Below, one piece after another: positions 1-8,216 of a stretch of DNA of 64,000 nt; the stretch's first letter is position 1, and the number at the start of each line of letters is the position of its first letter. The notes under the pieces are model-generated. The model did not search any database. It was not told the DNA's origin and saw only the letters and a list, made by a program, of their open reading frames with translations. Origin of the DNA: Candidatus Phytoplasma luffae (GTDB lineage: Bacteria > Bacillota_I > Bacilli_A > Acholeplasmatales > Acholeplasmataceae); the NCBI RefSeq assembly GCF_018024475.1, contig NZ_CP054393.1, forward strand, positions 124,001 through 188,000. The letters run 5' to 3'. The translations under genes were made by a program, and so were the position numbers.

Positions 1-1302
1 AACTACAATATCAATTGTATTGCCTGGTGTTACTATTGTATTTACTTTATTTGTTACAGAAGGTATTCTACCTCTTATTAATGGTAAAGCTACTATAGAA
101 ATATCGCTTCCAAAAGCGACATCAGAATGGCCGCCAGAAGCTCCTCTTATATAACCATCTGATCCAGTTATAACATTACAATCAAAATTGACATCTATTT
201 CTAAAGCGCTTAAAACTCCGAAATTTAATTTGTTAACTGCGCAACCTTTAATAAAAGGATTAGCGTAAAAAGCAGAAGATATCTCTAAATGTTTTTCATA
301 ATTTTCTTCAATAGATTGAACAGCGTCTAAATCAAAAGATTGAACATCTAATAATTTATCTACCAAACCTTGTTTTAAAAATTCTACTTGTGATTTGATG
401 ATGCCTCCTAAAAAAAAGGAAGCTTTAATATTTTTTTTTAACATTTCTTCTTTTAAAATCATTAAAGACGCTTGTGAAGCACCGCCAGTACCAGTTTGAA
501 AAGAAAAATTATTTTTAAAATAAGGAGTGTTTGTAATAACTTTAACAATATTTTCTGCTATTTTTATTTCTTTTGGATTAAAAGTAGTATGGATTTCGTT
601 TGAAGCAATTTTAGAAGAATCGCCGATATAATCTACTTTAACTACATAATCAACATAAATTTGAGAAATAGAAACAGGGCTATTTGGGTAAGGAACCAAA
701 TTATCAGTTATAACAATTACTTTATCAGCATATTGAGCATCTACTAAAGCATAACCTAAAGAACCTACACAAGAGATACCATGTTTCCCATTAGAATTTC
801 CCATTTCATCACTACTAGAAACTGATAAAAAAGCTATATCAATTTTTGATTCTCTATTCATAATAGCTCTCGCTCTTCCGCCATGAGAACGTATAATAGC
901 TGGTTTTAGTAAAATTCCTTCTGAAATTGAATCACCTAATTCACCTCTCAAACCAGAACCTTCTAAACCAATTATTACACCTTTTTTAATGTAATCAACT
1001 AAACATTCGTGAGACTTAGTAAAAGAAGAAGCCGAAATAGTTAAATTTTTTATATTTAATTGATCAATGATTTTCATAACTTGTTCAACTGTTTGATCGC
1101 CATGCCTAAAATGATGATGAAAAGAAATAGTCATTCCATCCTTCAAACCACTTTTTACAATTGCTTCTTTTAAAGAAGGAACAATTTTATTTTTTTTTAT
1201 TTCTCTAGAAAAATTTTTTTGTTCTTGGGGGATAAAACTGTTGTATTCAAAATTATAATTTTTTCGAAGTTTGTTAAGGATTTCATTATTTATATTTGAC
1301 AT
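1..1302 (-). CDS. citF: Citrate lyase alpha chain (citrate CoA-transferase), 3' end outside window
   Basis: Partial gene; about 434 N-terminal residues are visible and the frame is open to the left edge (family about 510 residues). The alpha subunit moves the acyl-carrier thiol onto citrate, giving citryl-ACP plus acetate. Family blocks seen are ISFHHHFRHGD, GGRARAIMNRES and, near the edge, GGHSDVAFGSD followed by LPLIRGRIP. ATG at 1300-1302 was chosen because similarity begins soon after it. It is the last visible gene of the minus-strand cit operon, 72 bases after citE. CitC and CitX, normally needed to load the prosthetic group, are not in the window and may lie further left. No internal stop was seen, so it looks functional. 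Confidence 0.9.
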   Translation of the reverse strand, partial: MSNINNEILNKLRKNYNFEYNSFIPQEQKNFSREIKKNKIVPSLKEAIVKSGLKDGMTISFHHHFRHGDQTVEQVMKIIDQLNIKNLTISASSFTKSHECLVDYIKKGVIIGLEGSGLRGELGDSISEGILLKPAIIRSHGGRARAIMNRESKIDIAFLSVSSSDEMGNSNGKHGISCVGSLGYALVDAQYADKVIVITDNLVPYPNSPVSISQIYVDYVVKVDYIGDSSKIASNEIHTTFNPKEIKIAENIVKVITNTPYFKNNFSFQTGTGGASQASLMILKEEMLKKNIKASFFLGGIIKSQVEFLKQGLVDKLLDVQSFDLDAVQSIEENYEKHLEISSAFYANPFIKGCAVNKLNFGVLSALEIDVNFDCNVITGSDGYIRGASGGHSDVAFGSDISIVALPLIRGRIPSVTNKVNTIVTPGNTIDIVV

Positions 1303-1374
1303 AATTTGAATTTTAACCTTTTTTTATATTTTGTATAATATATATTTTTTTAAAATATAAAAAATATATAGTAA

Positions 1375-2259
1375 TTAAATTAAAGGATTTTTTATATTTG
1401 CTTTTGCTATAATATTTTCTGCATTTTCTATAATAGGTTTATCTATCATTTGTCCATCAATAGAAAAAACTCCTTTATTATGTTTTTTATATTTTTTGTA
1501 TTCGTTTAAAATTTTTAAAGAATCAGATATCTCTTTTTCGCTAGGAGTAAAAATTTTATTAATAATAGGTAATTGATTAGGATGGATAGCGGATTTACCA
1601 TTAAAACCTAATTCTTTTACAAATTGAGCTTCTTTAGCTAACCCTTTTAAATCTTGTACATTGCCATAAATACAATCAAAAGCATCAATATTCGCTGCTC
1701 TAGCGGCATGTAATATCATTTGACGCGCAAATAATAATTCGTGTCTTGAATCTGTTTTTGTTGCTTGTAAATTTAATAAATAATCAACCCCGCCTAAAGC
1801 AATTCCAACAACTCTTTTTGAAGCGGTTGCGATTTCATAAGCATTTAAAATACCTTTTGCACTTTCTAAAGCGCAAAATAAATTAATTTTTGTTGTTTTA
1901 TTAAATTGTTTTTCTAATTTTTCTATATCATTTACAACTTTTAATACATCTTCTTTAGTTTCTACTTTGGGCAAACGTAATAAATTTGTTTTTGATTGCG
2001 AAATCATAACTTTCAAATCTTCTTCATAAAAAATTGTATCAAAATGATTAATTCTTACAGCTACCTCTATGTTATATTGATTATAATCAAAAAAATTAAT
2101 CATATTTTTGGTTAATTCTCTTGCAGAATCTTTTTCTTCAATACTAATAGAATCTTCTAAATCAAACATTACAGTATCAACTTCATAAGAAATAATATCT
2201 TTAAATAAAGAAGATGTATTTCCTGGAGCAAATAACATAGTTTTTCTATTTTTTTTCAT
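1375..2259 (-). CDS. citE: Citrate lyase beta chain (citryl-ACP lyase)
   Basis: 294 residues, the normal CitE length. The beta subunit cleaves citryl-ACP to oxaloacetate and regenerates acetyl-ACP. Visible family motifs are FAPGNTSSLF near the N terminus, MFDLEDSI (Mg-binding region), AVRINHF with the substrate-binding Arg, LFCALESAKG and GIALGGVDYL. It begins one base after citD ends, so the two are translationally coupled. The CitE/HpcH superfamily also holds malyl-CoA lyase-like enzymes, but flanking citD, citF and citG make citrate lyase by far the best reading. Confidence 0.93.
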   Translation of the reverse strand: MKKNRKTMLFAPGNTSSLFKDIISYEVDTVMFDLEDSISIEEKDSARELTKNMINFFDYNQYNIEVAVRINHFDTIFYEEDLKVMISQSKTNLLRLPKVETKEDVLKVVNDIEKLEKQFNKTTKINLFCALESAKGILNAYEIATASKRVVGIALGGVDYLLNLQATKTDSRHELLFARQMILHAARAANIDAFDCIYGNVQDLKGLAKEAQFVKELGFNGKSAIHPNQLPIINKIFTPSEKEISDSLKILNEYKKYKKHNKGVFSIDGQMIDKPIIENAENIIAKANIKNPLI

Positions 2260-2260
2260 T

Positions 2261-2578
2261 TTATTTATTCTCGCTATTTAAAATTTCAATATTTTTTGTT
2301 AATCTATCCAAAGCTGTAACAATTCTAGATTTTATAACTTCATCAATTGCGCCTTGATCTTGAATTACTAAATTGCAAGTAGTGATATTTCTTTCTTGAA
2401 GGATATCTAAGCATAATTTTTTGATTCTTTTTCCAAATTGGCGAATAAAAGGAGATTCGATCGAAATATTAACCTTATTATCATTATTAGGTTCAATAGT
2501 TACCAAACAATCGCTAGATTCTAAAGAGCCACAAAATACTATTTTATTAGAATCGATATTTTCATAATTATTACTCAT
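2261..2578 (-). CDS. citD: Citrate lyase gamma chain (acyl carrier protein)
   Basis: 105 residues. This small carrier subunit holds the phosphoribosyl-dephospho-CoA arm that carries acetyl and citryl groups. The attachment motif is GSLESSD at residues 17-23; the first Ser of the SSD stretch (Ser21) matches the modified Ser14 of Klebsiella CitD. The C-terminal part (VIQDQGAIDEVIKSRIVTAL) fits the conserved tail. It lies eight bases after the aldolase gene and touches citE, so production of carrier and lyase is coupled. Confidence 0.9.
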   Translation of the reverse strand: MSNNYENIDSNKIVFCGSLESSDCLVTIEPNNDNKVNISIESPFIRQFGKRIKKLCLDILQERNITTCNLVIQDQGAIDEVIKSRIVTALDRLTKNIEILNSENK

Positions 2579-2586
2579 TTAAAAAA

Positions 2587-3234
2587 TTACCTTCTTTTTT
2601 GAATTATTTTTTTCATAATTTTTAAATATTCCATTGCTAAATTAGATATTATCTTTTCATCTACTATATCAGATGCGCCCCCTAAAACACCAGTAATACC
2701 TACGGCTAAAACTCCAGAATCAAAATAAGATTCCATATTATATAAATTAATACCACCAGTAGCTAATATTTTAAAATTAGGAAAAGGACTTTTTATTAAT
2801 TTTAAAGTTTCTGGTGTTAAAGAAGTTGCGGGATAAAATTTAAATATTTGTGCTCCTTGCTCAGTCGCATGATACATTTCATTAACAGTCATAACACCTG
2901 GTATATACAAAATATCATTTTCTAAAGACCATTTTAAAATTTCTTTATTATAAACAGGAGATACTAAATATTGAGCTCCCTTTTCTATAGACTTTTTGGC
3001 TTCGTCCAAAGTTAAAACAGTTCCTGCCCCAATACAAGCATCAGGATATTTTTCACTATTTTCTTTTATTAATTGATAAGCATTAGGAACGGTTAAAGTT
3101 ATTTCAGCAAAAAGAAAACCGTTTTCTAATGTGTTTTTTAATACTTTTTGAGCATTTTCATAAGTTTTAGTTCTCACTATGACACTCAAAGGATTTAATT
3201 TTAATTTTTTTATATGTTTTTGAATGTTTTCCAT
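2587..3234 (-). CDS. eda: KHG/KDPG aldolase family protein, possible oxaloacetate decarboxylase
   Basis: 215 residues, full length for the class I KDPG/KHG aldolase family (TIM barrel). Schiff-base Lys132 is in FKFYPA and the general acid/base Glu44 in FAEITLTV; GAGTVLT and the phosphate-loop-like ATGGINL are present. The Arg that normally follows the Glu (LRT in E. coli) is absent (LTV). No Entner-Doudoroff gene (edd, zwf) is visible. Its place inside the citrate lyase operon, eight bases before citD, suggests another job: KHG/KDPG aldolase of E. coli is known to decarboxylate oxaloacetate, the product of citrate lyase. Family confident; role inferred. Confidence 0.85.
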   Translation of the reverse strand: MENIQKHIKKLKLNPLSVIVRTKTYENAQKVLKNTLENGFLFAEITLTVPNAYQLIKENSEKYPDACIGAGTVLTLDEAKKSIEKGAQYLVSPVYNKEILKWSLENDILYIPGVMTVNEMYHATEQGAQIFKFYPATSLTPETLKLIKSPFPNFKILATGGINLYNMESYFDSGVLAVGITGVLGGASDIVDEKIISNLAMEYLKIMKKIIQKRR

Positions 3235-3309
3235 TTATTCAATTACCTTTTTTTGTTAATTTTTATATTAAATTTAGCATTATAAAAAAAATAAATTTTA
3301 TTATTAAAA

Positions 3310-4203
3310 TCATTTATAAAAATAAAATAAAAATAAAGTAACAACAGAAAGATCAGCGCAACCACCAGGTGATATATTCTGTTTTTTATAAAAATTATTG
3401 TTTTTTATAATTTTATTTAAAAAAACTTCGAAATTTATATTTTCCAAAATATAAATTAATTCTTGAAATTGTTCTTTTATTTCTTGAGTGTTTTGATAAC
3501 CTATTTTTGAAATTAAAGTAGTATCATCGATTTCTTTTAAATAAAAAATTAATAAACATAAATATAATTCGTTTTTTTTTAAATATGGATATTTATCAAA
3601 ACATTTTTTTGCAAAAGGCAAACCTTTTGCAAAAATGTTTTGATACCCTGATAAGGCTTCGCCACGAGCACCTAATATACCATATTGTTTAAATATTATT
3701 TCGCCTTTAGTTTTATCTTTAAAAAACAAAAAATCATTTTCTAAAGGTTTTGCAAATTGTTTTATTTTATCGCTCCAATAACAAAAATCAATATTATGAA
3801 TTAAACTATGAAAAACTACATAAAAAATTATGCCAAAATTAAAAATTAATCCTTTTTGAGTATTAATATTATTAGTAGCTTTAAACATTCTTTGTTCTTG
3901 GCGAATACCTGCTAATTTTAATTGAGCAAAGTTTAATTCTTCAAAATCCATACATAAAACACTTATTTCTAAAAAATAAGCATAAAAGGTGTCTTTAGAT
4001 TTTAAAAAAGTATCGATATTCATATCCAAATGACAACCTGAATCTCTAAAAGAAACAAGACCTAAAGATGGATAACATAATAATTCTGTTTCTATAGAAT
4101 TAATAGCTATATCTATTAAAAAATGTTTAATTTCTTTTTTATTAAATGAATCAATTTGAAATTTTTTTTTAAAATCTGTTAAATATTTCATTGAGTTTAA
4201 CAT
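3310..4203 (-). CDS. citG: Triphosphoribosyl-dephospho-CoA synthase
   Basis: 297 residues. CitG makes the prosthetic-group precursor of the citrate lyase carrier from ATP and dephospho-CoA. Motifs are SLGLVSFRDSG with HLDMN (family form: GLV..NSGAHKDM), TQKGLIF, YGILGARGEALSGY and SPGGCADLS near the C terminus. The second Met (about residue 5) is an alternative start. It follows citS with 15 bases between and is separated from the aldolase gene by 75 bases. The sequence diverges from proteobacterial CitG but keeps the nucleotide-binding blocks. Confidence 0.87.
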   Translation of the reverse strand: MLNSMKYLTDFKKKFQIDSFNKKEIKHFLIDIAINSIETELLCYPSLGLVSFRDSGCHLDMNIDTFLKSKDTFYAYFLEISVLCMDFEELNFAQLKLAGIRQEQRMFKATNNINTQKGLIFNFGIIFYVVFHSLIHNIDFCYWSDKIKQFAKPLENDFLFFKDKTKGEIIFKQYGILGARGEALSGYQNIFAKGLPFAKKCFDKYPYLKKNELYLCLLIFYLKEIDDTTLISKIGYQNTQEIKEQFQELIYILENINFEVFLNKIIKNNNFYKKQNISPGGCADLSVVTLFLFYFYK

Positions 4204-4218
4204 TTTTTTAATAATTTC

Positions 4219-5706
4219 TTACGATGCGAAAGTATACACTATAGGAAAAATAATACTAGTAACAATAACAACAATATCACCGCCTATACGCGTAGATATT
4301 TGAGCATAAGGCATTAATTTTTTTGAATCAGCAGCTTCTAAAATAGCTATATTACCAGCTCCACCTATACTATTGGCACAAAGTCCAGCAGCAATAGAAG
4401 ATTGAACAGGATAATAACCTATTAGATTACCTATAATAGCTGCAGTTGAAGCTGTAGTAATAACACATAATAAACAAGTAATTATAAAAGATATATTTTG
4501 AAAGTTATCTATTAATATTTTGAAATCTAACTTTGTACCAACAAGAACCAAAATAGCGTCAGAAAAAGTAGTTGTTACAAATTTAGAGGCTTGATTTGCT
4601 CTTTCGATGTAATATGAAGGGATTAAATTAAAAAATCTTAATAAAAAAATTAATAATACTAAAAAAACAATAACAGGTGGAAATAAATGAGTTATATCAA
4701 ATGTAGTAAATAATTTTAATAATGAATTTGTTGATATTAAAGTTAAATGTCTTAAGAAAGCACTTACAACATATAAAGATAAAATAATTATAAAACCAGT
4801 TTTTATTTTGTCATAACTAATACTTTCTTCTTTTGGATTTTGTTTTGTATTAATATTTTTGTTTTCAGAAAATATTTCTTTTTCAAGTTCTCCGTTTAGA
4901 GAGCTATATTTACTTTTACCAAAAATACATTTAATCAATCCGCCCATAATAACACTTATAATACCACCCATTATTAAAGAAGGTAGAATAATAGGTGAAA
5001 ATTTTTCCGCCAATGTACCATTTCCTTGACTCATTATTGTTTTAAGAGGGATTATACCACATGTAATACCTCCACAAGAAATAGGAATAAAAATAAAGAA
5101 AATAGTGTTCCAAAATGAATATTTGTTATTTAGTTCAGGTATTGTTTTGGTGATATTTTCTGTAGGATTCAAAAAATAACCTACTAGTCCGATTACTGAA
5201 GCTGATATAAATAAAGAAATAATAACTAATGGTAAAAATTTTTTAACGGTTTTTTTTAAAGCGTTTTGATCAATACTTAAAAGACTACCAACCACTAAAA
5301 AAGCAACAAAAAATTCGGAAAATCCCATCTTAGAATTCTCATTTATAAATTTTTGATTTTCTTTAAATATTTCTGTAAATTTCATCCATTGTTGAGAATC
5401 AGTTTTATAACTAAAAATAAACGAAGGAACAAGTAAACACAAAATAGCTCCACCGCCTATATTTCTTAAAATAGGAGTATTATTTCCGATTTTTTTGAAT
5501 ATACCACCCAAAAGCATCGTAAATAAGAACATAAATATCATTTTATGCCATATATTTAAATTAAATTCTTTTAAATCTAATGCTTTTTTATCAATTTCGC
5601 TTTTAAAAGCGAAATAAGTTGTAATACAAAATATAATTAAACTACCTATAATTATATAAATAGAACAACCCAAGATATTAATTTTTTTATTTTTATTATT
5701 CAACAT
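4219..5706 (-). CDS. citS: Citrate/malate transporter, 2-hydroxycarboxylate transporter (2HCT) family
   Basis: 495 residues with about ten to eleven membrane spans. The two reentrant-loop motifs of the 2HCT family are present: CGGITCGI near residue 210 and SIGGAGNIAIL near residue 445, followed by LMPYAQISTRIGGD. The family imports citrate or malate with Na+ or H+, or exchanges them for lactate or acetate. As the promoter-proximal gene of the cit operon it probably supplies citrate to the lyase. A hydrophilic loop near residues 270-300 carries many Lys/Glu/Asn. A decayed copy of part of this gene lies at 7901-8076. Confidence 0.9.
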   Translation of the reverse strand: MLNNKNKKINILGCSIYIIIGSLIIFCITTYFAFKSEIDKKALDLKEFNLNIWHKMIFMFLFTMLLGGIFKKIGNNTPILRNIGGGAILCLLVPSFIFSYKTDSQQWMKFTEIFKENQKFINENSKMGFSEFFVAFLVVGSLLSIDQNALKKTVKKFLPLVIISLFISASVIGLVGYFLNPTENITKTIPELNNKYSFWNTIFFIFIPISCGGITCGIIPLKTIMSQGNGTLAEKFSPIILPSLIMGGIISVIMGGLIKCIFGKSKYSSLNGELEKEIFSENKNINTKQNPKEESISYDKIKTGFIIILSLYVVSAFLRHLTLISTNSLLKLFTTFDITHLFPPVIVFLVLLIFLLRFFNLIPSYYIERANQASKFVTTTFSDAILVLVGTKLDFKILIDNFQNISFIITCLLCVITTASTAAIIGNLIGYYPVQSSIAAGLCANSIGGAGNIAILEAADSKKLMPYAQISTRIGGDIVVIVTSIIFPIVYTFAS

Positions 5707-6691
5707 AATATATTTAAATAATATTCTTCTTTCTTATAAAGTTTTTCAGAGTATAATTTAGAGATAAATCATGCATATTGTTTACTTCGAATTTATTTTT
5801 AATTTATAATTTTCCTTTGTATTTCATACAAATTTTCAAAACTTCTTCTTTGAAATTTATATACATAATAAACCTATACTTTCCAAATATATTTCATTTA
5901 TAAAAAAATAACTAGTTTAATAACATTTTTTAAATATTATTCTATATTATGCGCATTATTAAATAATTAAATATTTTTAAAAAATAAATAATTGACGTTT
6001 TTCGAAGATTTTGAATTACTAATTTAATTATTTAAAATAATATTTTCAAAACGTTAACATAATTATTATATATTATTTATATAATTTAAAAATTTATTAT
6101 ATATTATGTTTATATTTTTATAAAATAAAAAAATTACTATAAAAAATATAAACATAAGTTAAATTTAATTAATATTTTAAAAAAAGATTGATAATTCAAA
6201 ATATTTTTAAAATAAGATTTTTAGTTTCTAGAAAATTATTAAAAATTCTTCCTTTTTAGAAACTCGCTAGCAAAATTTTATAAGCGTTAAAATTTATATC
6301 CATTAAATATTTTTTATATTCTTATTTTAGTTGTTAAAAATAACCTTAGAAAATTTCTTTCTGGTTCTCTTTTGATAATCATTTTTATGTTTTTTTAATA
6401 CTATAAAGTTCTTTATTCACAATAATAAATAATTTAAACAAAACTTTAAATAACTTATGAAATTATCTAAATAATCAAAAAAAATTTAAATATATCTAAT
6501 TTTTTTGGTGTCCTAATTATTCAAATATAAATTCAAAATAAAAAAATATTTATTATTTAATATTTTTTTTGATTATAAAAACAAAAAATATTAAAATAAA
6601 ATGTTAAAATATTATATAATTATATTTTAATTTTAAAAGATTGAAAATATGAAAATATCCAATTTTCCAACAATAAAAAGGAAAAAAATAT
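5707..6691. other. Long AT-rich intergenic region between divergent cit operon and nusA
   Basis: About 985 bases with no credible coding frame; short open frames at 6604-6836 are overlaps with the start of nusA. It must contain the divergent promoters for citS (minus) and nusA (plus). An 8-bp inverted repeat AGTTTCTA/TAGAAACT sits near 6225-6265. Nothing else is recognised. Confidence 0.5.
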
Positions 6692-7753
6692 ATGAAGACA
6701 AAAAAAATTTTAGATAATATCGAAACTTTAGCGAAAGACGAAGAATTAACCAAAGAACAAGTTTTAGAAGCTTTTGAAAAAAGTTTAATTTCAGGTTGCA
6801 AAAAACATTGCCAAGTGAAGAGTTGTCGTTTAACATTTAATAAAAATTATGAAGAATATTCTTTATATAAAGAATATTTAGTTACAAATTCAGATAACGT
6901 AATAGAAGAAAACGAAAATATTGATTATAAAAAAATAACTACTATTAATTTAGAAGAAGCTCGCAAAATTAAAAAAAATGCTAAAATAGGAGATATTATC
7001 CAAATCGAAGTGGACCCTAAACAATTTAATTTTTATGCTTGTAAAGATTTAAAAAATAAATTAAACGAAGAAATAATTAAATTTAAAAGAGAAAATATTT
7101 ATAATTTTTTTAAAAACTATGAAAATAAATTAATTAGCGGAAAAATAATTTCTATTAATGAAAAATTTTTCACTTTAGAATTAGAAAAACAAACACAAGC
7201 TCTTTTGTTAAAAAAAGAAACACTTAAAAATGATAATTTTTCATTAAATGAAAGAATTCAAGTTTACGTGATTGAAGTTCAAAAAACAAATAAGTTACCG
7301 AAAATTTTTATTAGTAGAACTCACGTTAATTATGTTTTAGAAATTTTTAAAGAAGTTATTCCCGAAATTCAAGAAGGATTAATAGAAATTATAAGCATCG
7401 CTCGCGAACCTTCTACAAGAGTAAAAATAGGTTTATTATCACGAAATCCAGATATTGACGCTGTTGGTTCTTGTATTGGAGAAAAAAGCAACAGAATCAA
7501 AAACATTACTAAAATTTTAAAAGGTGAAAAAATTGACTTATTTTTATGGAGCGACGATCCTAAAAAATTAATTAATAACGCTTTACAACCTGCTAAAATT
7601 AATGAAATACAAATTATTGATTTAGACAAAAAAATAGCTTCTGTTTTAATAGATAAAGAACAATTCTCTTTAGCTATTGGGAAATCTGGTAATAATATTA
7701 GATTAGCTACTCAAGTTACCAAATGGAATATCACATTAGATAAAAATGTTTAA
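6692..7753 (+). CDS. nusA: Transcription termination/antitermination protein NusA
   Basis: 353 residues. NusA binds RNA polymerase and the nascent RNA and controls pausing and termination. Order seen: N-terminal RNAP-binding domain (to about 125), S1 domain (about 130-200), then KH1 and KH2; KH1 is marked by EIISIAREPSTRVKIG and GSCIGEKSNRIKNI, KH2 by FSLAIGKSGNNIRLAT. The C-terminal acidic repeats of proteobacteria are absent, as in Firmicutes and mollicutes. AAAAAGG lies shortly before the ATG. It heads the usual nusA-infB-rbfA group. Confidence 0.95.
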   Translation: MKTKKILDNIETLAKDEELTKEQVLEAFEKSLISGCKKHCQVKSCRLTFNKNYEEYSLYKEYLVTNSDNVIEENENIDYKKITTINLEEARKIKKNAKIGDIIQIEVDPKQFNFYACKDLKNKLNEEIIKFKRENIYNFFKNYENKLISGKIISINEKFFTLELEKQTQALLLKKETLKNDNFSLNERIQVYVIEVQKTNKLPKIFISRTHVNYVLEIFKEVIPEIQEGLIEIISIAREPSTRVKIGLLSRNPDIDAVGSCIGEKSNRIKNITKILKGEKIDLFLWSDDPKKLINNALQPAKINEIQIIDLDKKIASVLIDKEQFSLAIGKSGNNIRLATQVTKWNITLDKNV

Positions 7754-7770
7754 TTTTATTTTCTTTGGAT

Positions 7771-7836
7771 ATGAAAAACAGAAAAAACCATTACTAAATG
7801 TTCTAACAAATAAAAAAATCAAATTAATATTTTAAA
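7771..7836 (+). pseudogene. Possible ylxR remnant
   Basis: In nusA-infB clusters the small RNA-binding protein gene ylxR normally follows nusA. Here an ATG 18 bases after nusA opens a 21-codon frame starting MKNRKKPLLNVLTNKK, weakly like the YlxR N terminus (Lys/Arg-rich, a Pro at the same place), and then stops. The conserved Cys and the rest of the domain are missing. The match is short and may be chance. Confidence 0.22.
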
Positions 7837-7900
7837 ATAATTAAAAACAGAAAAATAAGATGGTTTGTAAACAAAATAATAAAGAGCTAACCGAGATGAT

Positions 7901-8076
7901 ATGGGGATTTTTAGAATTTTTTGTTGCTTTTTTTAGTGGTTGGTATTTTTTTAAGTATTGATCAAAAAACTTTAACAAAAGCTGTTTTAAAAGTTTTACC
8001 ATTAGTTATTATTTCTTTGTTTATATCATCTTTAGTAATTGGAATAAATAACCTGTTAATTTCAAACAAGAGTTAA
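7901..8076 (+). pseudogene. Fragment of a second citS-like transporter gene
   Basis: Translation with one frame change near 7938 gives GFLEFFVAFF, then VGIFLSIDQKTLTKAV and LKVLPLVIISLFIS, closely matching an internal part of the CitS at 4219-5706 (GFSEFFVAFL, VGSLLSIDQNALKKTV, KFLPLVIISLFIS). It then stops at 8074-8076. The start, the end and both reentrant motifs are missing, so it is a non-functional scrap lying between nusA and infB in the orientation opposite to the intact gene. Confidence 0.85.
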
Positions 8077-8216
8077 TCATCAAAAAATAATATATAATAT
8101 ACTAGGATGGATTAAGGTATAAAAATAAAATTTTCATACTTACACACATTTTGATTTATCGATGTAATTATTTAAAAAAATATAATCAAAACCAAAGAAA
8201 GATAAACAAAACAGAT

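Noticed and set aside
5707-6691. Chromosomal origin in the long AT-rich gap
   Set aside because: No dnaA, dnaN or DnaA-box cluster (TTATCCACA-like) was seen; the gap is better explained by divergent promoters and decay.
7369-7629. Antisense frames inside nusA, infB, gyrA, dnaG, pgk and the ABC gene
   Set aside because: Long opposite-strand frames lie wholly within well-recognised genes and have no start context or similarity.
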